Below are positions 34,461 to 46,096 of a stretch of 64,000 bases of DNA, one piece after another. Source of the stretch: Streptomyces sp. NBS 14/10 (GTDB lineage: Bacteria; Actinomycetota; Actinomycetes; Streptomycetales; Streptomycetaceae); NCBI RefSeq assembly GCF_002224125.1, contig NZ_NCSM01000014.1:543091-607090 (forward strand), given 5' to 3'. Both the position numbers and the translations under genes were made by a program. The first letter of the stretch is position 1. Every line of letters starts with the position of its first letter. The notes under the pieces are model-generated. The model made no database searches, was not told where the DNA came from, and saw only the letters and a program-made list of their open reading frames with translations.

Positions 34461-34603
34461 GGGGTAGCGCTCCGTAGCGTCGCGGAAAGGGGGTCGACCA
34501 CCACCGTAGGGCGCTTCGGAGAGCCGAAGATCATCCCCGAAGGGGAGGCCCGAGGGCCCTCCGCCGGGTCATAATGAACAAGGGCCGAACGTGGGGCAGG
34601 GGC

Positions 34604-35341
34604 TCACCGCTTGGGCGGCCCCACCCGGATCAGCGTGTCCGCCGGGTCGTTGATGGGCTGTGGGGTCCCGGTCAGATCCATGATGAAAAGCGGCAGCTGC
34701 AGCGCGTCGGCGCGCGCCCGCGCATCCCTCGCGTAGCCCGCGAGCGAGAAGAAGACGCCGGCGGCGGATTCATTGAGCCCGTTCAGCCACAGGCATTCGA
34801 TATCGCGCAGCGCGGTGGGCCGGGTGGTCGGGTCCACCTGGGCGACCACACCAGGACCGCGCAGATCCACCCCGGAGGCGTCCTGGCCCTCCGGCCGCCG
34901 CACACCGCCGAAGCCGAGCCATTTCAGATACTGCGCGGCGGCCGTCACCGCGTCCCGCGCCGTACGGATCGTCACCGGCCGGAACGCGGGCCGCAGCACG
35001 GGCCGGCCCGGTGGTCCGGCGGCCCCCGTCGCCGGGCCGCCGGGGCGGGCGGTGGCCGGTGCGCGCTCCGCGGGGTCGGGCGCCGACGCCACGGGGACGC
35101 GGACCAGCGCCCCGCACGCGCAGCCGAACTCCGGCTGGGGCCAGTGGCCCTGTCGGCCGCACATGGCGCAGTTGGCCGCCACCCAGGTGTCCTCCCAGGT
35201 GCGGTGCTCGATCTTCTGCGGGGCGCCGTCGCGCACCACGGGGAGGGTGAGCGGCGCCCCGCACGAGCACGGGTAGGTGGGCGGAGTGAACGACTGCTCG
35301 CGGCGGCACGAGGGGCAGCGCACCGGCACGCTCTCTGTCAT
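34604..35341 (-). CDS. Double zinc-ribbon protein with degenerate Mrr-like nuclease domain
   Basis: 245 residues. Two similar N-terminal CxxC...CxC modules (CPSCRREQSFTPPTYPCSCG and CAMCGRQGHWPQPEFGCACG) look like zinc ribbons. A Pro/Ala linker precedes a C-terminal domain with restriction-endonuclease (Mrr/RecB-like) layout: a helix AAAQYLKWLGFGGV, then GQDASGVDLRGPGVVAQVDP. Active Mrr-type nucleases have Asp...(Q/E)xK at the last strand; here it reads QVD, so the catalytic Lys is absent. It may bind DNA without cutting. The family assignment of the C-terminal part is moderately secure. ATG 35341 is preceded by GGAGCAAC. Confidence 0.62.
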   Translation of the reverse strand: MTESVPVRCPSCRREQSFTPPTYPCSCGAPLTLPVVRDGAPQKIEHRTWEDTWVAANCAMCGRQGHWPQPEFGCACGALVRVPVASAPDPAERAPATARPGGPATGAAGPPGRPVLRPAFRPVTIRTARDAVTAAAQYLKWLGFGGVRRPEGQDASGVDLRGPGVVAQVDPTTRPTALRDIECLWLNGLNESAAGVFFSLAGYARDARARADALQLPLFIMDLTGTPQPINDPADTLIRVGPPKR

Positions 35342-35472
35342 CTGTTGCTCCGAGGTCCGAGTTCCGGGAGGGAGGGTCTGTGCCCATGCTCCCCGAAGCG
35401 CGGGGCCGGGGGCGGCGAGTTGGGGGTTCTTGGGGGTTCTGCGTCCGGCGGACCGACCGCCGTGGGACGCTC

Positions 35473-35502
35473 GTGACGTCTCCTGTGCGGGAGCAGTAGG
35501 TT
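35473..35502 (+). promoter_or_regulatory. Candidate leaderless promoter of the thiamine-binding-family gene
   Basis: GTGACG (35473-35478), 18 nt, TAGGTT (35497-35502), then the GTG start at 35509, 7 nt after the -10. Transcription would start at or beside the start codon. The same geometry is seen at the OHCU decarboxylase gene. Confidence 0.5.
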
Positions 35503-35508
35503 GGCGGC

Positions 35509-35790
35509 GTGAGACTGAGGGTTGAGTTCACCACCGAGCCGTTCGACCTCGACGAGGTGCCGCCGCATGCCGTGGTGGCCCGCGACATCGTCCAGGGCGC
35601 CCCGCTGGACTCCGTCGACGTCGGCCCGTTCGGCAACACCGCGGAGGGCGGTGCGGAGCATGTCCTGGCCGCCGTCCACGAACTGCTGCGCGAGTCCCTG
35701 GAGGCGGGGGCGACCCGTATCTCGCTCCAGGTCAACGTCATCCCGGAGTCGGCCGCGGCCACGGGCGAGGCGGGGGAGGGCGGCAGGTGA
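35509..35790 (+). CDS. Thiamine-binding protein family (MTH1187/YkoF-like) protein
   Basis: 93 residues. The pattern VEFTTEPFDLDEVPPHAVVA, VDVGPFGNTAEG and VHELLRESLEAGATRISLQV fits the small ferredoxin-like-fold family PF01910 (MTH1187/YkoF), some members of which bind thiamine or hydroxymethylpyrimidine. Binding here is not shown. No Shine-Dalgarno is evident, and the start lies 7 nt after a -10-like box. Its stop overlaps by 4 nt the GTG of the HTH protein, so the two are translationally coupled. Confidence 0.7.
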   Translation: MRLRVEFTTEPFDLDEVPPHAVVARDIVQGAPLDSVDVGPFGNTAEGGAEHVLAAVHELLRESLEAGATRISLQVNVIPESAAATGEAGEGGR

Positions 35791-36200
35791 CCCGTCCCGC
35801 CGACGACCCCTTCGTCACGGCGGTCAAGCCGCTGGTGGATGCCATCGGCGGCCGGCTGATCGCCCCGGACAGCGCCGAGGGCGACGATGTGGTCCTCTCC
35901 TGGGAGGGCCGGGAGGTCGTGGCCGTACGGCTGCCGCACCTCTCCGACTCGCTCGACCACATCCTCGCCGAGCTCCGCCGCCGCCACGGCGTCCCGCTCG
36001 CCGATCTCGACCGCAAGACCAAGCAGTCGGTCGTCCGCCTCCTCGAACAGCGCGGCGCCTTCTCCATGCGCCACGGCGTGGAGACGGTCGCGACCGCGCT
36101 CGGCGTCAGCCGCTTCACCGTCTACAACTACCTCAATTACGCCGATGAGCAGCGGGCCAAGGCGCGTGGGGGCGGTGAGCGGCCGCGGCAGGACGACTGA
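35787..36200 (+). CDS. HTH-domain protein coupled to the thiamine-binding-family gene
   Basis: 137 residues. The N-terminal half is a small alpha/beta region (VVLSWEGREVVAVRLPHLSDSL). The C-terminal half has a Fis/PucR-like helix-turn-helix (VRLLEQRGAFSMRHGVETVATALGVSRFTVYNYLNY). A GTGA overlap with the upstream stop implies co-expression. This pairing of a putative thiamine binder with an HTH protein suggests a small regulatory unit, though the ligand link is inference. It is convergent with the SpoIIE-type phosphatase gene, 18 nt away. Confidence 0.75.
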   Translation: MTRPADDPFVTAVKPLVDAIGGRLIAPDSAEGDDVVLSWEGREVVAVRLPHLSDSLDHILAELRRRHGVPLADLDRKTKQSVVRLLEQRGAFSMRHGVETVATALGVSRFTVYNYLNYADEQRAKARGGGERPRQDD

Positions 36201-36218
36201 CCCGGCGCACCGCGGCGA

Positions 36219-38657
36219 TCAGGTCGGTTGCACCGCGATCAGGCAGGTGTCGTCGTCGGTGTCGGCGATGTCGCAGGACAGCAGGTCGTCCAGGTAGTCC
36301 TCGAGGTCGTCCACCGGGCGGCCGGCGGCGGCGAGGAGCTGTTCAAGGGCTTGGTCGATGCCGCTGTCGCGGCGCTCGATCAGGCCGTCGGTGTACACCA
36401 GCAGGATGTCGTGCCGCCGCAGCTCGTGCTGGGTCTCCTCGTACGAGGCGACGTCGACGGCGCCCAGCAGCACACCGTTCGGCGGCGTGAGCGCTTCGGC
36501 CTTCCCTCGGCTGACGAGGATCGGGGGCACGTGTCCCGCGTTGGCCCAGCGCAGGGTCCGGGCGGCGGGATCGAACAGGCCGCAGACGACTGTCGCGGTG
36601 ACCTGCTCGGGGAGGCAGCAGGCGACGGTGTTGAGCCAGGAGAGCAGCCGGCCCGGCCCCGCACCGGTGACGGCCAGGCCGCGCAGGGCGTTGCGCAGGA
36701 CGACCATGCCCGTCGCGGCGGCGATGCCGTGGCCGGCGATGTCACCGACCGTGAGCAGCACCCGGCCGTCGGGCAACTCGACGGCGTCGTACCAGTCTCC
36801 GCCGACCCGCTGGTCCTCCTCCGCCGGGCGGTAGCGCACGGCGACCCGCAGCCCCGCCCGGTACACCGGGTGTTCCGTCGGGGGCATGATCGCCCGCTGT
36901 AGCTGTCGGGTCAGCCGATGGCGCTCCGCGGACTGCTGCTCGGCGCCGGCGAGCCGGTCCCGGGTGGCGGCCAGCGCGACCTCGGTCCAGCGGTGGGCAG
37001 AGATGTCCTGGTAGGCGCCGCGTACCGCGACCAGCAGCCCGGAGGCGTCGCAGAGGGGTTCGGCGACCACCCGCAGATGGCGGACCACCCCGTCGGCGCG
37101 CCGAAGCCGGAAGGTGATCGCGCTCTCCTTCCGCTGGTGCAGCACGCTGCGCAGGAAGCGCCGCACGGCGCCGGTGTCGTCGGGGTGCGCATGTCCGGAG
37201 AGCTGGTGCAGCGGCACCGGGGCCGCGCCGGGCTCCAGCCCGTACAGGGTGGACAACTGCTCGGTCCAGGAGATCTCACCGGTGGTCAGGTTCTCCTCGA
37301 AGGCGCCGATCCGGCTGAGCCGCTGGGCGTGCCCCAGCAGGTCGGCCAGGCGGGCGTCGCTCTCCGGGAGCCGCCAGCTGAGCAGCACCACATCGCCGAA
37401 GCGGGCCAGCCCCACGGCAGTCACCACGGCCGGTGGCGCCGCGCTGCCCGAGAACCTGAGCACCGTGCTCCGGCTGCGATACGGAGCCCCAGTGCTGTGC
37501 ACCCGCTTGATCCGCTCGAACAGGCCGCCCTCCGCGGCGAACAGCGGATACGCCTCCAGCAGCGGGAGCCCGGTCAGCGAGCCACGGGGACGGCCGGCCG
37601 GGTCGGTGAAGCGCGTGTTGGTGTGCTCGATCATGAAGTCGGTGATCCGGCCGTCGCGGTCCCGCAGCGGGCGCAGCAGGGCGGCGGAGTCCAGCAGGCC
37701 GTCGAGCAGTCCGACGAGCCAGGCGGCGGCCCCGCCGGGCGGGCTGTCCGACTCCACGCCGTGGTCGGAGAGCGACAGGGCGCACAGCTGGGCCAGGGCG
37801 TCCAGCTGTCGTTGGAGGGCGAGCGCGGGGTGGGGGCCCGGCCAGTGGACCTCCAGGACGCCCACCCGCTGACCGCCGACTCGAGCGGGCACGACGGCCC
37901 GTGTGCCGCCGCCGCTGCCGCCGCCGATGGTGGGCGGCGGCGGGTCGCCGGACTCGTCGATCCACAGCGTTCGGTCCTCGGCGATGGCCTGCTGGGCCGG
38001 GGTGCCGAGCCCCGGCGGGACATAGCGCCAGCGGGCGGCCTCGGCGGGGCCGAACCCCGCCTCTCCCGCCAGCGTGAGGGAGCCGTCGGGGGCGGCCGAC
38101 CACACGGCGGCGGCGGTGGCGCCCAAGGGGCTCAGGGCCCGGTCGAGGAGGCCGCGGGCGAGCGCCTGGGCGTCGTCACCGGCCAGGATGGCGGCGGCCT
38201 CCGCCGTACGCAGCCGCAGGGCGGGCCCTTCGCGCCGCGGGCCCGCGGCTTCCCCCGCGGTTCCCCCCGCGGCTCCCTCTGCCGTACGGCCGGTGCCGGA
38301 CGTGGCGGTCTGCGCGGCACGGGCTTCCGCGACCGCGCTTGCGGTGGCGTCCGAGGCGGCCTGGTTGATGATGTCGGCGGCCAGCTCGGGCAGGGGCATC
38401 CGGGCGTCGGAGGCGAGCGTCCGCAGCTGCTGCGCGGCTTCGGCCGGAGCGCAGTTCAGCCGTTCCACGAGGACGCCCTCGGCGAGTTCCACCAGAACCC
38501 GGGCCTCGCGGTCCTCCCACAGGGCGTGGATCTCGGTACTCAGCCGGTCGACCGTGGCCGCCAGCCCGGCCGTTCCGGCGTCATCGTGTGGTGCGGGACG
38601 CACGGCGGGTTCGGAAGGGGGCCGCTGCCGCGTGGGCTCGTGCTGCTGCTCCACCAT
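36219..38657 (-). CDS. ANTAR-GAF-PAS-SpoIIE (PPM) serine phosphatase
   Basis: 812 residues, cytoplasmic. The N-terminal ANTAR-like RNA-binding module (VLVELAEGVLVERLNCAPAEAAQQLRTLASDARMPLPELAADII, residues ~50-105) is followed by an Ala/Gly linker and a GAF domain (~145-290). One or two PAS modules come next (~300-560, including GAFEENLTTGEISWTEQLST). The C-terminal SpoIIE phosphatase domain has VGGDWYDAVELPDGRVLLTVGDIAGHGIAAA and DILLVYTDGLIERR, with its metal-binding Asp residues intact. SpoIIE-type enzymes dephosphorylate anti-anti-sigma factors. GAGGAG precedes the ATG. It lies 69 nt downstream of the hybrid kinase on the same strand and is probably co-transcribed. Confidence 0.88.
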   Translation of the reverse strand: MVEQQHEPTRQRPPSEPAVRPAPHDDAGTAGLAATVDRLSTEIHALWEDREARVLVELAEGVLVERLNCAPAEAAQQLRTLASDARMPLPELAADIINQAASDATASAVAEARAAQTATSGTGRTAEGAAGGTAGEAAGPRREGPALRLRTAEAAAILAGDDAQALARGLLDRALSPLGATAAAVWSAAPDGSLTLAGEAGFGPAEAARWRYVPPGLGTPAQQAIAEDRTLWIDESGDPPPPTIGGGSGGGTRAVVPARVGGQRVGVLEVHWPGPHPALALQRQLDALAQLCALSLSDHGVESDSPPGGAAAWLVGLLDGLLDSAALLRPLRDRDGRITDFMIEHTNTRFTDPAGRPRGSLTGLPLLEAYPLFAAEGGLFERIKRVHSTGAPYRSRSTVLRFSGSAAPPAVVTAVGLARFGDVVLLSWRLPESDARLADLLGHAQRLSRIGAFEENLTTGEISWTEQLSTLYGLEPGAAPVPLHQLSGHAHPDDTGAVRRFLRSVLHQRKESAITFRLRRADGVVRHLRVVAEPLCDASGLLVAVRGAYQDISAHRWTEVALAATRDRLAGAEQQSAERHRLTRQLQRAIMPPTEHPVYRAGLRVAVRYRPAEEDQRVGGDWYDAVELPDGRVLLTVGDIAGHGIAAATGMVVLRNALRGLAVTGAGPGRLLSWLNTVACCLPEQVTATVVCGLFDPAARTLRWANAGHVPPILVSRGKAEALTPPNGVLLGAVDVASYEETQHELRRHDILLVYTDGLIERRDSGIDQALEQLLAAAGRPVDDLEDYLDDLLSCDIADTDDDTCLIAVQPT

Positions 38658-38726
38658 GGGCTTGCTCCTCGGCCCGGGGATCCGGCGGGCGGTCGCTCTG
38701 CCCGCCGGGTGCCCACCCCAAGCACA

Positions 38727-42530
<3,804 letters not shown>

Positions 42531-42696
42531 CTCCGCTCCCGCCGTACTGATCCACCACCGACCGACCGGCGACCGGCCGGAAGGCTGCCTGGAGGTCGCG
42601 GCCCCTGGCCGCCGGAGGCCGCCCGGCGGTCGCTCCGTCGTCTCCAGTGTGCCGCCGCCGTGGCCGTCGGGGGCCGCGCGCCGTCACCCGAAGTTT

Positions 42697-42737
42697 TCAA
42701 CAAACTGTTGACGTCTTACGGGGGCGGCTCCTAGCTT
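42697..42737 (+). promoter_or_regulatory. Promoter and overlapping dyad of the uricase operon (leaderless)
   Basis: TTGACG (42708-42713), 18 nt, TAGCTT (42732-42737); the first start codon (GTG 42744) is 7 nt past the -10, so the mRNA is probably leaderless. The perfect dyad TCAACA-AAC-TGTTGA (42697-42711) overlaps the -35. A similar dyad overlaps the -35 of the malate synthase gene. Confidence 0.68.
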
Positions 42738-42743
42738 GCGAGT

Positions 42744-43259
42744 GTGACTACCAGCGCTCCGCCGGGACTGGCCCGGTTCAACGCAGCGGACGGGCCGGGC
42801 GTCGCCGCGCTGCTGCACGAGGTGTGCGCCAGCCGGGCGTGGGCGGCGGCGGTGGCCGCCGGGCGGCCGTACGGCAGCGTCGACGCGCTGCTGACCGCCG
42901 CCGAGCAGGCCATGGCGGGGCTGACCGACGCCGACCTCGCCGAGGCGATGGCCGGGCACCCGCCCATAGGGCGGCCGAAGCCCGGCGACGCCACCTCGGC
43001 GCGCGAGCAGAGCGGGGTGGGGGAGGCCGAGCGCGCGCGGCTGTTGGAGCTGAACCACGCCTACCAGGAGCGCCATGGACATGTCTTCCTCATCTGCGCC
43101 ACCGGGCGCGGCGGCGAGGAGATGCTGGCTGCTCTCAACGAGCGGATCGGCAACGACACCGACACCGAACGCGAGATCGTCCGCACCGAGCTGGGCAAGA
43201 TCAATCGCAACCGGCTGGCCCGGCTCATGGCCATGGACGAGGAGGGAGGGCAGCGGTGA
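42744..43259 (+). CDS. uraD: 2-oxo-4-hydroxy-4-carboxy-5-ureidoimidazoline (OHCU) decarboxylase
   Basis: 171 residues, all-helical family. Converts OHCU to (S)-allantoin, the last step of urate degradation to allantoin. AMAGHPPIGRPKPGD carries the catalytic His, SAREQSGVG the Glu/Gln pair, and GHVFLICATGRGGEEMLAAL the conserved substrate-binding region. It is first in an operon with HIU hydrolase (4-nt overlap), urate oxidase and 8-oxoguanine deaminase. No Shine-Dalgarno is visible, and the start is 7 nt from a -10 box. Confidence 0.93.
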   Translation: MTTSAPPGLARFNAADGPGVAALLHEVCASRAWAAAVAAGRPYGSVDALLTAAEQAMAGLTDADLAEAMAGHPPIGRPKPGDATSAREQSGVGEAERARLLELNHAYQERHGHVFLICATGRGGEEMLAALNERIGNDTDTEREIVRTELGKINRNRLARLMAMDEEGGQR

Positions 43260-43690
43260 CAGCCAAGACGCCCGGTACGCACACCACCTCGCAGACCTCG
43301 GACACCCCGCACACCCCGGACACCCCGCACACGTCCGTGTCCACGCACATCCTGGACACCGCCCTCGGCCGCCCGGCCGCCGGAGTGGCCGTCGAGCTGT
43401 CCGTCCGCCCCGCGGGCGACGCGCCCTGGGCGGCCCACGCCGGCTCCGGCACGGACGCCGACGGCCGCTGCAAGGACCTGCCCGCCCTCCCCGAGGGCAC
43501 CGCGCACGTACGGCTGCGGTTCGAGGTCGAGCCGTATCTCGCGCGCGCGGGACACCCATCAGCCGAGGGGCAGCGGAACGGAGCCTTCTTCCCGGAGGTG
43601 GCGGTGGTCTTCGCCGTCGAGCCCGGGGAGCACTACCACGTGCCCCTGCTGCTCAACCCGTTCGGCTACTCCGTATACCGAGGGAGCTAG
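43256..43690 (+). CDS. uraH: 5-hydroxyisourate hydrolase
   Basis: 144 residues, transthyretin-related fold. Hydrolyses 5-hydroxyisourate to OHCU. The start of the domain SVSTHILDTALGRPAAGVAV and the C-terminal YHVPLLLNPFGYSVYRGS (ending in the family tetrapeptide Y-R-G-S) are diagnostic. A ~25-residue leader of His/Thr/Pro repeats (TPHTPDTPHT) precedes the fold and is unusual. The GTG overlaps the uraD stop (GTGA). Urate oxidase follows after 6 nt. Confidence 0.95.
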   Translation: MTAKTPGTHTTSQTSDTPHTPDTPHTSVSTHILDTALGRPAAGVAVELSVRPAGDAPWAAHAGSGTDADGRCKDLPALPEGTAHVRLRFEVEPYLARAGHPSAEGQRNGAFFPEVAVVFAVEPGEHYHVPLLLNPFGYSVYRGS

Positions 43691-43696
43691 CGCCCG

Positions 43697-44599
43697 ATGC
43701 CCACACTCGGCCAGAACCAGTACGGCAAGGCGGAAACCCGCGTCGTCCGGATCGTGCGGGACGGAGCCGTCCACCACATCAAGGACCTGAACGTGTCGGT
43801 GGCGCTCTCCGGAGACATGGACGAGGTACACCTCTCCGGCAGCAACGCCAACGTCCTGCCGACGGACACCGCCAAGAACACCGTGTACGCCTTCGCCAAG
43901 GAACACGGCATCGCCTCGCCCGAGCAGTTCGGCATCCTGCTCGCCCGCCACTTCGTCACCGGCCAGGACGCCATCCACACCGCCCGGATCCGGGTCGAGG
44001 AGTACGGCTGGGAGCGGATCGAGACCGAGGGGGCGGCCCGCCACTCCTTCGTCCGTACGGGACAGGAGACCCGCACCGCCCAGGTCACCTTCGACGGAGA
44101 GGGATGGGAGGTGATCTCCGGGCTGACGGGGCTGACCGTGCTGAACTCCACCGACTCGGAGTTCTGGGGCTTCGTCAAGGACGAATACACCACGCTGCCG
44201 GAGGTGCGCGACCGTATCCTCGCCACCGATGTGCACGCCCGGTGGCGCTACGGCTGGTGTGCCGATGACGACGATGGTGGCGACGGTGGCGCGCCTGAGC
44301 CGGACTGGGAGCGCGGATACGCCGGGGCCAGAGCCGACCTGCTGGCCGCCTTCGCCGAGACGTACTCGCTCTCGCTCCAGCAGACGCTGTACCAGATGGG
44401 CGCCCGCGTGATCGAAAACCGGCCCGCGATCGACGAAATACGGCTCTCGCTGCCCAACAAGCACCACTTCCTGGTCGACCTGGAACCCTTCGGCCTGAAG
44501 AACGACAACGAGGTCTATTTCGCCGCCGACCGGCCGTACGGCCTCATCGAGGCCACGATCCTGCGGGACGGCGTCCGGCCCCGGATCGCCACCGACTGA
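43697..44599 (+). CDS. Urate oxidase (uricase)
   Basis: 300 residues. Oxidises urate with O2 to 5-hydroxyisourate without a cofactor. Family residues are the catalytic Lys in NQYGKAETRVVRI, Thr in VLPTDTAKNTVYAFA, the signature VTFDGEGWEVISGLTGLTVLNSTDS-type core, and LPNKHHFLVDLEPF with the active-site His. Third gene of the operon. An acidic insertion (CADDDDGGDGGAPEPDW) lies in the second T-fold half. Confidence 0.96.
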   Translation: MPTLGQNQYGKAETRVVRIVRDGAVHHIKDLNVSVALSGDMDEVHLSGSNANVLPTDTAKNTVYAFAKEHGIASPEQFGILLARHFVTGQDAIHTARIRVEEYGWERIETEGAARHSFVRTGQETRTAQVTFDGEGWEVISGLTGLTVLNSTDSEFWGFVKDEYTTLPEVRDRILATDVHARWRYGWCADDDDGGDGGAPEPDWERGYAGARADLLAAFAETYSLSLQQTLYQMGARVIENRPAIDEIRLSLPNKHHFLVDLEPFGLKNDNEVYFAADRPYGLIEATILRDGVRPRIATD

Positions 44600-44610
44600 A
44601 GGGCGCCACG

Positions 44611-46026
44611 ATGGATATGAACAGCACCGCAGCAGAACCGCACCGCACCGCGGCAGCGAAGCGCATCGTCATCGAGAACTGCGCCATCGCGACCGTGGAC
44701 GCCCACGACACCGAGTACACCAGCGGCCACATCGTCATCGCGGGCAACCGCCTGGAGTCGGTGGGACCGGGCCCCGCGCCCGCCGGCCTCGACGGGGTGG
44801 TCCGCAGGGTCGACGGCACCGGCCATCTGGCGACCCCCGGCCTGGTCAACACCCACCACCACTTCTACCAGTGGATCACCCGCGGCCTGGCCCAGGACGA
44901 CAACCTCTTCAACTGGCTGGTCGCCCTCTACCCGATCTGGGCGCGGATCGACGAGCCCATGGTGTACGAGTCGGCGCGCGCCTCGCTGGCCATGATGGTC
45001 CGCGGCGGCGTCACCTGCGTCATGGACCACCACTACGTCTTCCCGCGCGGCGCGGGCGACCTGCTGGGCGCCGAGCTGCGCGCGGCCAGGGAGCTGGGCG
45101 TACGGTTCACGGCCGCGCGCGGCTCCATGGACCGCGGCGAATCGGACGGCGGGCTGCCGCCCGACTTCGCCGTCGAGACCATCGAGGACGCGCTGCGCGC
45201 CACCGAGGAGGCGATCGACGCCCACCACGACCCGTCGTACGACTCCATGCTGCAGATCGCGGTCGCGCCCTGCTCGCCCTTCTCGGTCTCCACCGAACTG
45301 CTCCGCGAGGCCGCGGTCCTGGCCCGCCGCAAGGGCGTACGGCTGCACACCCACGGCTCGGAGACGGTGGAGGAGGAGAAGTTCTGCCACGAGCTGTTCG
45401 GCATGGGCCCGACCGACTACTTCGAGTCGACCGGCTGGCTGGGCGAGGACGTGTGGATGGCGCACTGCGTCCATATGAACGACGCCGACATCGCGACCTT
45501 CGCCCGCACCGGCACGGGCGTGGCGCACTGCCCTTCGTCCAACGCCCGCCTGGCCGCCGGCATCGCCCGCGTCCCCGACCTGCTGGCCGCCGGCGTGCCG
45601 GTCGGCCTCGGCGTGGACGGCACCGCCTCCAACGAGTCCGGCGAACTGCACACCGAACTGCGCAACGCCCTGCTGATCAACCGCCTGGGCACACACCGCG
45701 AGACGGCGCTGAACGCCCGTCAGGCGCTGCGCCTCGGCACCTACGGCGGGGCGCGGGTGCTCGGCCGCCACGAGCAGATCGGCTCCCTGGAGCCGGGCAA
45801 ACTGGCCGACCTGGTGCTGTGGAAGCTCGACGGCCTCGGCCACTCCACGATCGCCGACCCGGTCGCGGCGCTGGTCCTCGGCCCCCCGGCGCCGGTGACC
45901 CTGTCGCTCGTGGACGGCCGTCCGGTGGTGGAGTCGGGTCGGCTGCTCACCGCCGACGAGGACGACATCGCCCGCCGCGCCGGCGACGAGGCGCGCCGGC
46001 TCGCCCGTATCGCGGCTGACGGCTGA
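44611..46026 (+). CDS. 8-oxoguanine deaminase (amidohydrolase)
   Basis: 471 residues of the ATZ/TRZ amidohydrolase branch. Deaminates 8-oxoguanine to urate. Metal ligands appear as NTHHHFYQWITRG, HTHGSETVEEEKF, AHCVHMNDADI and GVDGTASNESGEL; the family also has the CSPFSVS loop. Its position directly after urate oxidase supports 8-oxoguanine rather than atrazine-type substrates, since it feeds urate into the same operon. Two ATGs (44611 and 44617) are possible. A strong hairpin follows the stop. Confidence 0.9.
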   Translation: MDMNSTAAEPHRTAAAKRIVIENCAIATVDAHDTEYTSGHIVIAGNRLESVGPGPAPAGLDGVVRRVDGTGHLATPGLVNTHHHFYQWITRGLAQDDNLFNWLVALYPIWARIDEPMVYESARASLAMMVRGGVTCVMDHHYVFPRGAGDLLGAELRAARELGVRFTAARGSMDRGESDGGLPPDFAVETIEDALRATEEAIDAHHDPSYDSMLQIAVAPCSPFSVSTELLREAAVLARRKGVRLHTHGSETVEEEKFCHELFGMGPTDYFESTGWLGEDVWMAHCVHMNDADIATFARTGTGVAHCPSSNARLAAGIARVPDLLAAGVPVGLGVDGTASNESGELHTELRNALLINRLGTHRETALNARQALRLGTYGGARVLGRHEQIGSLEPGKLADLVLWKLDGLGHSTIADPVAALVLGPPAPVTLSLVDGRPVVESGRLLTADEDDIARRAGDEARRLARIAADG

Positions 46027-46066
46027 GCGGCTGACCGGCTGAGCCTTCCTGCGATCGAGCTCTCCT

Positions 46067-46088
46067 GGGGCCGAGGGCGCTCGGCCCC
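46067..46088. terminator. Terminator between the uricase operon and the L,D-transpeptidase gene
   Basis: GGGGCCGAG (46067-46075) pairs perfectly with CTCGGCCCC (46080-46088) over a 4-nt loop, between convergent genes. Confidence 0.75.
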
Positions 46089-46096
46089 GGCCCGGG

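Noticed and set aside
34514..34529. Small CTTCGG-AGAG-CCGAAG hairpin between the alpha/beta-hydrolase and zinc-ribbon genes
   Set aside because: Six-bp stem in GC-rich DNA, not placed at a gene end or promoter; too weak to call.
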